Source: Comamonadaceae bacterium OS-4 (GTDB lineage Bacteria; Pseudomonadota; Gammaproteobacteria; Burkholderiales; Burkholderiaceae_C). From it: a DNA stretch of 64,000 bases. The notes beneath the pieces were generated by a model. The model did not search any database and was not told where the DNA came from. It saw only the letters and a list, made by a program, of their open reading frames with translations. The stretch lies in NCBI GenBank assembly GCA_027924025.1, contig AP026970.1, positions 3,308,501 to 3,372,500 on the forward strand, in the 5' to 3' direction. This document shows, piece after piece, positions 1-7,475 of this stretch; within the stretch, counting starts at the first letter, position 1; each line of letters starts with the position of its first letter. A program made the position numbers and the translations under genes.

Positions 1-1079
1 TCCATTCCTTGGACGTCCAAAAACTGGGGGCAGGACCACATCGGATCCGCTTCGACGTACTCTCCAGCCACTGGCTCTGGCACAAAAGGCGCCGCCAATG
101 TCGTTTCCGCGCCGAACGCCGTGTTGAGTTGAACAACATCCCAACGAGGCACCCGCTCGTCCCACAGGTGCGCAAACTCTACGATAGCCCAATCAAAACG
201 CTCACGATTTTGAGTGGCTCGGTAAAGGTCCATCAAGGCAGCTGCCCAGTTAAACGCCGTCGAGGCATCCGCCACACCGCGTCGCAACGCGCTGATCAGG
301 CTACTTTCCGCCCCGTGATCATCGCCATTGGCAAAGCGGATGGCGGCCTCCTCCAGTTCAGGGTCAGCCGCCGCATCGGAAACCTCCAAAGCCAGCAGCT
401 TGGAGGTCGTGAACGAGAGATCAGAGGACTCTGTGGCTCGGGCGAATGAAGGCTTGCTCCCAGGCGCCTTGGACGCCGGCGGCGCAAACATTGGCTCCGT
501 CGGCTGGCCCATTTGCGTGGCCGCATATTCCGTTTGCGGTGCGCCTGCCCCCGGCTGATCAGCTACTCCGCGCATGATGGGCAATGTGGATGCAGCGGCT
601 CCCCCCCCATACCGGGTGCCGGCAGAGGCGCCACTCGACGACACAGATTGTTGTGTGTCACTGGCAGGAGGAACTGCGGACGGGCGCTGCTCACTCCCTG
701 CATTTGCAGCGGCAGCAGCGTCTTGCTTGCCTTTCCACCACTGCCTGGACATCTGCGCTTCGATTTCATCGATTTTCTTCAGGGTCACCGCACGACCATC
801 GGGGTCGGTGGGAATACTGCTCTGGAAAAACGAAGGGCGCGCAAGATTGGCGACCGCGGAGGGGTCTCTGTTGCGCAGTTTGCGGAGCTGGTCGAATTCA
901 CGCTTGCGGACAAAGTCGTTTTGTCGCTTGCGCTCAATCATGGCCTTGAGCGCCTGCTTGTCGTAGGCACTATCCGGCTCTGTCTCGGTGCGAGAGATAT
1001 CCGACCAGTCTTTGGTCGGATTGCGGACGAACATCGCCACTTTGGAAAGTAGGCCTGGACGTTCGTCTTTGGTTGCCAT
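1..1079 (-). CDS. Conserved hypothetical protein, N-terminal 359 codons (C-terminus lies outside the window)
   Basis: An open frame without stops runs from an ATG at 1079 leftward off the window edge. The protein starts MATKDERPGLLSKVAMFVRN, followed by a charged helical stretch (about residues 40-105, rich in Arg, Lys, Asp), then a low-complexity Ala/Ser/Pro linker (about 110-200). A helical segment (about 215-300) follows, which could hold TPR-like repeats. I have a weak memory of Comamonadaceae proteins of this type that end in a STAS domain, but the decisive C-terminus is not visible. The gene lies 32 bases downstream of dksA on the same strand, so the two may be cotranscribed. No function is assigned. 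Confidence 0.75.
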   Translation of the reverse strand, partial: MATKDERPGLLSKVAMFVRNPTKDWSDISRTETEPDSAYDKQALKAMIERKRQNDFVRKREFDQLRKLRNRDPSAVANLARPSFFQSSIPTDPDGRAVTLKKIDEIEAQMSRQWWKGKQDAAAAANAGSEQRPSAVPPASDTQQSVSSSGASAGTRYGGGAAASTLPIMRGVADQPGAGAPQTEYAATQMGQPTEPMFAPPASKAPGSKPSFARATESSDLSFTTSKLLALEVSDAAADPELEEAAIRFANGDDHGAESSLISALRRGVADASTAFNWAAALMDLYRATQNRERFDWAIVEFAHLWDERVPRWDVVQLNTAFGAETTLAAPFVPEPVAGEYVEADPMWSCPQFLDVQGM

Positions 1080-1111
1080 GTCAGCGGTAGGTAGCCTGCG
1101 TTAAAGGGAGA

Positions 1112-2050
1112 TTAATCCCCGAACATTTTCTGCTTCAGCTCGCGGCGTTGCTGCGCTTCCAAAGAGAGCGTCGCCGTCGGGCGGGCCAGCAAACGACCGA
1201 CACCGATAGGCTCACCGGTTTCATCGCAATAGCCATAGTCGCCGGAATCGATACGTCCGATGGACTGCTCGATCTTTTTGAGCAACTTGCGTTCGCGGTC
1301 GCGGGTGCGCAGCTCCAAAGCGTGCTCTTCTTCAATGGTTGCGCGATCCGCTGGATCGGGCACGACCGAGGTGTCTTCACGCAAATGCTCGGTGGTCTCT
1401 CCGGCGCTCGCGAGAATTCCGCGCTTGAGCTCGGTGAGCTTCAGGCGGAAATATGCGAGCTGCATCTCGTTCATGTATTCGGAGTCGGGCATCGCCAACA
1501 GTTCAGCATCCGTCATTTCGGTCACCGTTTTGTTTTTCCAATTATTGGCAAGTTTCGCGTCTTTTTTCACGATAGCAGGAATTACGGGAGCAATAACAGG
1601 GGAAGACATGGACTGGTTATAACTGGCTTTGGCAGCCGTTGAGGCGACTGACTGCGCCATAGAGGGCACCGTGAGCTGGGCCAGTCGCGAAGACGGGCGG
1701 CCTGCTTTGGCAGGCACTGCGGGAGCCGGAGCAACCACCGGCGCGGCAACGGCCATCGGTTTGACAACCGCTTTTTCGGCGGCAGGCTTGGTTTTTGCAG
1801 GCGTTGCAGCAGCTGTTTTGGCGGCGGATTTCACAGGCGCTTTGTCAGCAGTCTTGGTAGTTGTTTTCACAGGGGCAGGAACCGTGGTTTTGACAGCGGC
1901 TTTGCTGCTCGGTGGTGTAGCGACAGGTGCTTTGGCAACGACTTTCGCGGTTGGCTTGGCAGCGGATTTTGCAGCGGCCTTGACGGCAGCTGGCTTGACT
2001 TTGGCAGGGGCTTCTTTGGCCTTGCTATCTTTCCCGGACTTCGCGTTCAC
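1112..2050 (-). CDS. dksA: RNA polymerase-binding transcription factor DksA, zinc-independent type with long Ala/Lys-rich N-terminus
   Basis: DksA binds the RNA polymerase secondary channel and acts with ppGpp on stringent-response promoters. The C-terminal part (about residues 180-312) holds the coiled coil with the acidic tip motif DPADRA (about 232-237) and the globular end YGYCDETGEPIG ... RPTATLSLEAQQ. Of the four zinc cysteines of E. coli DksA only the first remains; the others are Thr, Ser and Ala, as in zinc-independent DksA proteins. Residues about 10-117 are Ala/Lys/Pro/Thr-rich and histone H1-like. I chose the GTG at 2050 because AGGAGA lies 7 bases upstream; an ATG at 2233 in the same frame would add 61 residues but has no such site. 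A COG0523 gene lies upstream on the same strand. Confidence 0.92.
   Translation of the reverse strand: MNAKSGKDSKAKEAPAKVKPAAVKAAAKSAAKPTAKVVAKAPVATPPSSKAAVKTTVPAPVKTTTKTADKAPVKSAAKTAAATPAKTKPAAEKAVVKPMAVAAPVVAPAPAVPAKAGRPSSRLAQLTVPSMAQSVASTAAKASYNQSMSSPVIAPVIPAIVKKDAKLANNWKNKTVTEMTDAELLAMPDSEYMNEMQLAYFRLKLTELKRGILASAGETTEHLREDTSVVPDPADRATIEEEHALELRTRDRERKLLKKIEQSIGRIDSGDYGYCDETGEPIGVGRLLARPTATLSLEAQQRRELKQKMFGD
1700..2023 (-). repeat. Low-complexity Ala/Lys/Pro coding repeat in dksA
   Basis: This stretch codes for degenerate short units such as AKPTAK, VKTTTK, VKSAAK and PAKTK. On the plus strand it appears as recurrent ggcagcggattt-like words. It resembles histone H1 or AlgP-type tails and is probably disordered and DNA- or RNA-binding. 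Such tracts change length easily by slippage. Confidence 0.7.
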
Positions 2051-2290
2051 TTCTTGTCTCCTGGCAGGTTCTACCTGCACATCGTCGCTGGTGGCTGCAG
2101 CCACTCTGGAGGCTTTTCGAGGCCTCTCGGAGCGGGTTTCTTCGGCGCGCGAGTGTACAGGCTTACCTGAAGGAAAACCCATAAGTTGCAAAAGCGAGAC
2201 AAACATAGCACCCCCTGCCCTCGTTCCATCCAAATGATCATGAGCAACGACGGCCGTGACAGCAGCCGTACGCAGCTCCCCTCGATACCG

Positions 2291-3340
2291 TTAAACCAAA
2301 GACTGCTCCATGCCTTGCAAGAAAATGTCCTTGGGCAGATCAATACCAATGAACACCATCTTGCTGGTGCGCACTTCAGCCTCACCCCACGCAGGGCCCA
2401 AATCGCTGCCCATGAGCTGGTGCACGCCTTGGAAGATCACCTTGCGGTCGGTGCCCTTCATATTCAATACGCCCTTGTAGCGAAGCATGCGCGGGCCATA
2501 GATATTGACGATGGCACCCAGGAAATCTTCCAGCTTGGCAGGATCGAACGGACGCTCTGACTTGAACACAAAACTCTTCACATCATCTTCGTGATGGTGG
2601 TGGTGACCATGGGTCGCATGGTCATGGGCGTGCGACGGGTGGTCGCAATGCTCTCCATGGGCATGGTCGTGGTGGTGGTGGTCGTCCTTGAGGAAGTCAG
2701 GGTCAATATCGAGCTTGGCGTTGAGGTTAAAGCCGCGCAGATCAAACACTTCTTGGAGAGACACTTCGCCGAAATGCACCGCTTTTTGCGGCGCGCGCGG
2801 GTTCATGTGCTTGATGCGGTGCATCAAGGCATCCAGCTCCTCTTTAGATACCAAATCAGACTTGCTGATAAAGATCTGATCGGCAAACCCGATTTGGCGA
2901 CGCGCCTCCTGGCGATCATTGAGCTGCTGAACCGCGTGTTTGGCATCGACCAAGGTCAGAATCGAGTCCAGCAAATAGGTCTCGGCGATTTCATCGTCCA
3001 TAAAGAAGGTCTGCGCCACCGGGCCAGGGTCGGCCACGCCGGTAGTCTCGATTACCACCCGTTCAAAATCCAGCTCGCCCTTGCGCTTCTTTTCTGCCAA
3101 GTCTTTCAAGGTAGTGCGCAAGTCTTCGCGAATAGTGCAGCAGACGCAACCATTGCTCATTTGAATAATCTGCTCGTTGGTGTCGCTGACCAGAATATCG
3201 CTGTCGATATTCTCTTCGCCGAACTCATTTTCGATCACGGCAATCTTTTGGCCATGGGCCTCAGCCAGCACGCGCTTGAGCAAGGTGGTTTTACCGGAAC
3301 CCAAAAAGCCGGTCAGGATGGTGGCGGGGATCAAGCTCAT
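2291..3340 (-). CDS. COG0523-family GTPase (CobW/YjiA/ZNG1-like metal chaperone)
   Basis: This is a G3E-family GTPase of 349 residues. The Walker A motif GFLGSGKTT is at about 11-19 and the family metal-binding CxCC motif (NGCVCC) at about 63-68. A very His-rich loop (about 220-255) is followed by the CobW C-terminal domain. The family delivers zinc or cobalt to client enzymes; the His-rich loop suggests metal storage or sensing. The gene is divergent from nothing nearby and sits upstream of dksA on the same strand with a 240-base gap to the GTG start of dksA. A COG0523 gene beside a cysteine-poor DksA recalls zinc-starvation (Zur) regulons, but I cannot identify a Zur box. It is not a cobalamin biosynthesis gene by context. 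Confidence 0.9.
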   Translation of the reverse strand: MSLIPATILTGFLGSGKTTLLKRVLAEAHGQKIAVIENEFGEENIDSDILVSDTNEQIIQMSNGCVCCTIREDLRTTLKDLAEKKRKGELDFERVVIETTGVADPGPVAQTFFMDDEIAETYLLDSILTLVDAKHAVQQLNDRQEARRQIGFADQIFISKSDLVSKEELDALMHRIKHMNPRAPQKAVHFGEVSLQEVFDLRGFNLNAKLDIDPDFLKDDHHHHDHAHGEHCDHPSHAHDHATHGHHHHHEDDVKSFVFKSERPFDPAKLEDFLGAIVNIYGPRMLRYKGVLNMKGTDRKVIFQGVHQLMGSDLGPAWGEAEVRTSKMVFIGIDLPKDIFLQGMEQSLV

Positions 3341-3424
3341 GATTCAAATTCCAAAAATGGTGCAGTGCAAACAAAGCAACTGGGGAGTGTAGTCAGCAAT
3401 TCAAGGGCACAAGGGCCGGTGGGG

Positions 3425-4606
3425 TCAGCGGCGCATCACCACCAGGCCTTTGAGGTACTCCCCTTCCGGGAAAGCAATCGTCATCGGATGGTCCGGCGCA
3501 CCGCCCATGCGGTCGGTAATAAATCCGTCGACGCCCGCATCCGAGCCGGCTCCGGCAATGATCTTGTGGAAAAGGTCCGCACTGATGCCGCCCGAGCAGC
3601 TGTAGGTAAACAGCACGCCACCCGGCTCCAGTAATTTGAACGCCAAACGGTTGATGTCCTTGTACGCCCGGGCTGCGCGCTCGGCGTGGGCCACCGTCGG
3701 CGCGAACTTGGGCGGATCCAGAATGATGGCGTCAAAGGTGCGCCCCTCGGCCGCAAAGGCACGCAGGCTGGCGTTGACATCGGCATCCATGAAGGCGGTC
3801 CGGCTGGCGTCGAAACCATTGAGCGCCACATTGGCACGCGCTTTTTCAATGGCAGGGCCGCTGGAATCAATCGATGTCACATGCCCGGCACCACCGGACA
3901 ACGCAGCCACGGTAAACCCGCCGGTGTAGCAGTAGCAATTGAGCACCCGCTGGAAACCCAAGCGGCGAGTCGCCTCTGCAAACCGGTGGCGGCTGTCGCG
4001 CTGGTCCAGGTAAAAGCCGGTTTTGTGGCCCTCGGAAATGCTGAGCGCCAAGGTCCAGTCGTGCTCGCGCAGCACCAGATCGGTGGGCCCCTCACCGCGC
4101 AACCAGCCAGTGGCCTCAGGCAACCCCTCGAGCGCACGGCTGCTGGCATCCGACCTTTCATACAGTTTGGTCAAGCCCGTGGCGGAGAGCAATGCATCGG
4201 CAATGGCGGACTTCCATTTCTCGACACCCGCTGAGGTGAACTGCGCGACCAGCGTGTCGCCATAGCGGTCGACAATCAGGCCTGGCAAGCCGTCGGACTC
4301 GCCGTGGATCAGCCGAACGCCGTCACTCTTGATATCAAATCGGGCTCTAGCGCCGATAGCGCTTGCGCAAGCAGCTATAAAAAAGCTAGCATCAATTCGC
4401 TGCTTCTCATCAAAACTCCAGACCCGTGCACGTATTTTGGATTGCGGACTGAACGCGGCCCAACCCAAAAACGCCCCTTCCGCCGACTCCACCCGCACGG
4501 TTTCGCCGCTGTCACCGCCCCCTTTGGCTATGGCGGACTCGAAGATCCAAGGGTGACGACGCAACAAGGAGCGCTCTTTACCGGCGCGCAGGCGAATGAT
4601 TTTCAT
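3425..4606 (-). CDS. rlmI: Class I SAM-dependent rRNA methyltransferase, RlmI family (23S rRNA m5C1962)
   Basis: RlmI methylates C1962 of 23S rRNA. The 393-residue protein has an N-terminal PUA-like domain (KIIRLRAGKERSLLRRHPWIFESAI), a central segment with HGESDGLPGLIVDRYG, and a Rossmann methyltransferase domain with NCYCYTGGF (SAM motif I) and DAIILDPPKFA (catalytic motif IV). The ATG at 4606 begins exactly at the conserved PUA sequence; a longer frame to 4669 adds 21 unrelated residues. The helix before HGESDGLPG (residues about 73-88, FFIAACASAIGARA) is encoded by a copy of the dispersed 48-base repeat described below. It appears monocistronic, following the tRNA-Gly terminator. Confidence 0.93.
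   Translation of the reverse strand: MKIIRLRAGKERSLLRRHPWIFESAIAKGGGDSGETVRVESAEGAFLGWAAFSPQSKIRARVWSFDEKQRIDASFFIAACASAIGARARFDIKSDGVRLIHGESDGLPGLIVDRYGDTLVAQFTSAGVEKWKSAIADALLSATGLTKLYERSDASSRALEGLPEATGWLRGEGPTDLVLREHDWTLALSISEGHKTGFYLDQRDSRHRFAEATRRLGFQRVLNCYCYTGGFTVAALSGGAGHVTSIDSSGPAIEKARANVALNGFDASRTAFMDADVNASLRAFAAEGRTFDAIILDPPKFAPTVAHAERAARAYKDINRLAFKLLEPGGVLFTYSCSGGISADLFHKIIAGAGSDAGVDGFITDRMGGAPDHPMTIAFPEGEYLKGLVVMRR
4343..4390 (-). repeat. Dispersed 48-base repeat, copy E, inside rlmI
   Basis: Read on the minus strand this copy starts gctagc, has AGCTGCTTGCGCA at its positions 15-27 and ends with cgctagagcc at positions 39-48. It aligns without gaps to seven other copies in the window. 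It is read in element phase 1 (gct agc ttt ...) in the sense orientation of rlmI, giving ASFFIAACASAIGARA. The perfect palindrome gcttgcgcaagc lies at its centre. Confidence 0.8.
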
Positions 4607-4667
4607 GGGGTGTATTGTCGCTTGAGGTGCGCTGCCACCCGTAAGCGCGAGAGCAGACGCAGAAAAC

Positions 4668-4698
4668 AAAAAAGGCCAGCAATGTGCTGACCTTTTTT
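4668..4698 (-). terminator. Rho-independent terminator downstream of tRNA-Gly
   Basis: The arms ggccagca (4674-4681) and tgctgacc (4685-4692) form an 8-base stem with one mismatch and a 3-base loop. T runs flank it on both strands (a6 at 4668-4673, t6 at 4693-4698), so it may work in both directions. It lies 21 bases after the 3' end of the minus-strand tRNA. Confidence 0.8.
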
Positions 4699-4718
4699 GA
4701 AACCCTTGAGGGTGAATT

Positions 4719-4794
4719 TGGAGCGGGAAAAGAGTCTCGAACTCTCGACCTCAACCTTGGCAAGGTTGCGCTCTACCAACTGAGCTATTCCCGC
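4719..4794 (-). tRNA. tRNA-Gly (GCC anticodon)
   Basis: The minus strand reads GCGGGAATAGCTCAGTTGG and continues as a full cloverleaf. The acceptor arms GCGGGAA and TTCCCGC pair perfectly, the D loop has AGTTGGTAGAGC, the anticodon loop is CTTGCCAAG with GCC at its centre, and the T loop holds GTTCGAG. Discriminator T is followed by an encoded CCA (4721-4719). It lies between xerC and a terminator. I see no integrated element or duplicated att-like 3' end next to it. Confidence 0.97.
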
Positions 4795-4877
4795 GTTGCA
4801 AGACCACAATTATATGCCGCATTTTCCGGCTTCGCAAGAAAGTCATGAAATTTTTGCAAAAAAGCGCTATTCGGCGA

Positions 4878-5837
4878 TCAGCGCTTGAGCTTGGCGCGGG
4901 GATGCGCAGCGTCGTAAGCCTTGGCCAGGTGCTGGAAGTCCAACCGGGTGTACACCTGTGTAGTGGTGATGTTGGCATGGCCCAGCAGCTCCTGCACGCC
5001 GCGCAAGTCGCCGCTGCTTTGCAGCACATGGCTGGCGAACGAGTGGCGCAACATATGCGGATGCACCGGCACATTCAAGCCCGCAAGCTGGCTGCGGCGC
5101 TTCAAGCGCTGCCAGATGCTTTGCGCCGTGAGCCGGGTGCCATTGCGGCCAGTAAACAGGGCAGACGCGGCATCCGCACCAGACGCGGGCACGGGTGCTG
5201 CGCCCCGGGTGCCTGATGGGCCGCGCAAGTCCAGCCACCGTTGCAAGGCCTTCAGGGCGGTGGCGCCGACCGGCACACTGCGGCGCTTGGCGCCTTTGCC
5301 CAGCACATGGGCTTCTGCCGCCTGCAGATCGACCCAGCCTTTGGCGTCTTTGCCAGCCACGACATCCAGACCCACCAACTCCCCGACCCGCAGGCCGCTG
5401 CCGTAGAGCAACTCCACCATGGCGGCATCGCGGGCCTCGAACCAGGCATCGTCATCACTCTCAAAGTCTGCAAATTGCACTGCATCGTCGACCGCCAGCG
5501 CTTTGGGCAATGGCTTGGGGGCTTTTGGCGAGCGCACGTCTTGCACCGGATTGCTGGGCACCAGCCCATCCCGCCCCAACCAGGCGAAAAACCCCCGCCA
5601 CCCCGACAAAATCAATGCAATGCCACGGCCGCTGCGGCCCGCGCCATGCATTTGCGCGACCCAGCGGCGGATGTGATGGTTTTGCACCTCACGCAACCCG
5701 ACACCGGCGCGCTCTGCCTGCTCGTGCAGGCGGGCCAGGTCCAAGGCATAGAGCTCGACGGTGCGCGCCGCCAAGTGCTTTTCAACCCGCACGAACTCCA
5801 GATACTTGTCGATCAGGGCACGATCGTCCGCGGGCAT
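4878..5837 (-). CDS. xerC: Tyrosine recombinase XerC
   Basis: XerC with XerD resolves chromosome dimers at dif. The 319-residue protein has an N-terminal SAM-like core-binding domain (about 8-95) and a C-terminal catalytic domain. All catalytic residues are present: R150 in GSGLRVGEL, K181 in LGKGAKRR, H261 and R264 in HMLRHSFASH, H287 in LLGHANITTTQ, and nucleophile Y296 in VYTRLD. The ATG at 5837 fits the family N-terminus, and a longer frame to 5969 runs into the upstream gene. The order dapF-DUF484-xerC is the conserved proteobacterial operon, with a 16-base gap to DUF484. This context identifies it as the housekeeping enzyme rather than a phage integrase. Confidence 0.95.
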   Translation of the reverse strand: MPADDRALIDKYLEFVRVEKHLAARTVELYALDLARLHEQAERAGVGLREVQNHHIRRWVAQMHGAGRSGRGIALILSGWRGFFAWLGRDGLVPSNPVQDVRSPKAPKPLPKALAVDDAVQFADFESDDDAWFEARDAAMVELLYGSGLRVGELVGLDVVAGKDAKGWVDLQAAEAHVLGKGAKRRSVPVGATALKALQRWLDLRGPSGTRGAAPVPASGADAASALFTGRNGTRLTAQSIWQRLKRRSQLAGLNVPVHPHMLRHSFASHVLQSSGDLRGVQELLGHANITTTQVYTRLDFQHLAKAYDAAHPRAKLKR

Positions 5838-5853
5838 GGCGGTGATAACTAAC

Positions 5854-6552
5854 TCAGCGCAAGCGCGACAGGGCGGCGCTGGCGATCTCGCCGATGCGGG
5901 CCAAGAACTCGGTTCCCATGCTGCTGTTAAAGCGCTGAGAGTCGCTGGACGCCAGCACCAACATGCCAAAAGCAGGGGCAGAGCTGCCGGCCACTCCGCT
6001 GCGCAGCGGGATCAAGGCCAGCGAGCTCATGCCGGTCGGCTGGTCCAGCCAGCTCACGGCCTCGAAGCCGGTGTTGAGCCCACAAAAGGGCTCATTCAAG
6101 GAAGTGGCAAATACTTTAGCGTCTTCGCTCACCGCTTGCGCAGCAGGAATACCGGCAAAACTCTCCGCCAAGCCCCACAAGCGCAAGCCCACTTGGGGCA
6201 CCGCAAACTGATCCTGGATCTCCCGCACGATCTCAGTGGGCAGTTCTGCCGGGTTGATGGTGAGGAACAACGAGCGCGCCCAACGCAAAATTTTGTCGGA
6301 CAGGAGCACGTTCTCATTGCCGTGGCGGATCATTTCCATGATGCGCTGCTCCAGCAGTTTGATCTTCTCGCGCAGCATTTCTGCCTGACGCTCTTGCAGG
6401 CTCACAGCGCGGTGGCTGTGCGGGCTGGTGAACTGCACCGTGGCCAACAGCTCTGCGTGGCGCTGGAAGAAATCGGGGTTGTTCGCCAGAAAGTTGGCAA
6501 TGTCGTCTTCGGTGATCGGGTTTGCCAAGGCTTGGTTGATAGGTGTAGTCAT
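5854..6552 (-). CDS. DUF484 family protein (GAF-like)
   Basis: This 232-residue protein starts MTTPINQALANPITEDDIANF. The N-terminal motif ANFLANNPDFFQRHAELL is typical of DUF484. A coiled coil follows (about 50-85, ERQAEMLREKIKLLEQRIMEMIRHG), then a GAF-like domain ending in the conserved LVLASSDSQRFNSSMGTEFLARIGE. Its biochemical role is not established. It sits between dapF (16-base gap upstream) and xerC (16-base gap downstream), as in many gamma- and betaproteobacteria. The ATG at 6552 is preferred; a longer frame to 6585 would overlap the end of dapF. Confidence 0.93.
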   Translation of the reverse strand: MTTPINQALANPITEDDIANFLANNPDFFQRHAELLATVQFTSPHSHRAVSLQERQAEMLREKIKLLEQRIMEMIRHGNENVLLSDKILRWARSLFLTINPAELPTEIVREIQDQFAVPQVGLRLWGLAESFAGIPAAQAVSEDAKVFATSLNEPFCGLNTGFEAVSWLDQPTGMSSLALIPLRSGVAGSSAPAFGMLVLASSDSQRFNSSMGTEFLARIGEIASAALSRLR

Positions 6553-6568
6553 CGTGAGCAGAGTCAGG

Positions 6569-7438
6569 TTATTCGGGTAAATCAATTTCGCCGTGGAAAA
6601 CAGTCGTGGCCGGGCCGTTCATGAACACCGATTGCCCGAGGCCCGCCCACGCAATGGTGAGCACACCACCCCGGGTTTGCACGTTCGCCCGCGCGTCCAG
6701 CAGCCCCAGACGGATGCCCGCCACGACTGCCGCGCAAGCGCCGGTGCCACAGGCCAGGGTTTCGCCCACGCCGCGCTCGTAAACACGCAAGCGCACTTCG
6801 CTGCGGCTCACCACCTGCAAAAAGCCCACGTTCACGCCTTGCGGGAAACGTGCATCGGCCTGCACGTGCGGGCCCCATACGCCGACCGGTGCCGTATCCA
6901 CATCGGCCACCAGGGTGACCGCGTGGGGGTTGCCCATCGAGACCGCAGCTATCAAAAGGGGAGCGCCTTGCGCAGGATCAACGCCGGCCAGAGGCCAATA
7001 ACCCCAAGAACCCATGGGCAAGAGGCTCAAACCCGTGGCGTCAAAAGGAATCTCGGCCGGCTCAAACACCGGGGGCCCCATATCGACCGTGACCCGGCCA
7101 TCGGGGGTGAGCAGGGGCTCAATCACGCCCTTCATCGTCTTGACGCGGATGCGGTCTTTGGTCGTCAAACCTTGGTCGCGCACAAAACGGGCAAAGCAGC
7201 GGGAGCCGTTTCCACACTGTTCGACCTCGTTGCCATCCGCGTTGTGGATCACGTATTCGAAATCGATGCCTTCTCCCGGAGAAGGCCGCACCGTCAAAAT
7301 CTGGTCTGCACCCACGCCAAAGTGGCGGTCGCCCAGATAGCGGTAATGCGCAGGGGTCAGGCCGAGGCGGCCACGGGTTTCGTCGAGCACCACGAAGTCG
7401 TTGCCCGCGCCCTGCATTTTGGTGAACTGGATTCGCAT
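6569..7438 (-). CDS. dapF: Diaminopimelate epimerase
   Basis: DapF converts LL- to meso-diaminopimelate for lysine and peptidoglycan synthesis. Both catalytic cysteines are present: C75 in [16 protein letters not shown] and C230 in [13 protein letters not shown]. At 289 residues it is slightly longer than E. coli DapF (274). The extra length lies around residues 148-163 ([16 protein letters not shown]), just before the conserved SMGNPH; that piece is encoded by an antisense copy of the dispersed 48-base repeat. The ATG at 7438 starts at the conserved [15 protein letters not shown]. It is the first gene of the dapF-DUF484-xerC operon and is divergent from the metallo-hydrolase gene, 37 bases away. 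Confidence 0.95.
   Translation of the reverse strand: MRIQFTKMQGAGNDFVVLDETRGRLGLTPAHYRYLGDRHFGVGADQILTVRPSPGEGIDFEYVIHNADGNEVEQCGNGSRCFARFVRDQGLTTKDRIRVKTMKGVIEPLLTPDGRVTVDMGPPVFEPAEIPFDATGLSLLPMGSWGYWPLAGVDPAQGAPLLIAAVSMGNPHAVTLVADVDTAPVGVWGPHVQADARFPQGVNVGFLQVVSRSEVRLRVYERGVGETLACGTGACAAVVAGIRLGLLDARANVQTRGGVLTIAWAGLGQSVFMNGPATTVFHGEIDLPE
6948..6995 (+). repeat. Dispersed 48-base repeat, copy D, inside dapF (antisense)
   Basis: The plus strand starts gctatc, has agcgccttgcgca at positions 15-27 and ends ggccagaggc. Because dapF is on the minus strand the element is read backwards, giving [15 protein letters not shown]. It uses the same reverse phase as copy F. Confidence 0.7.
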
Positions 7439-7475
7439 CGTTTCATTATCCCCGTTTGGCGTCACAATCCGCCGC

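Noticed and set aside
2591..3634. A Met/Val-rich plus-strand frame opposite the His-rich loop of the COG0523 gene
   Set aside because: The unusual composition is only the reverse complement of the His codons.
4719..5837. A genomic island at the tRNA-Gly/tyrosine recombinase pair
   Set aside because: The recombinase is in the conserved dapF-DUF484-xerC order, and no duplicated tRNA end or foreign genes follow.
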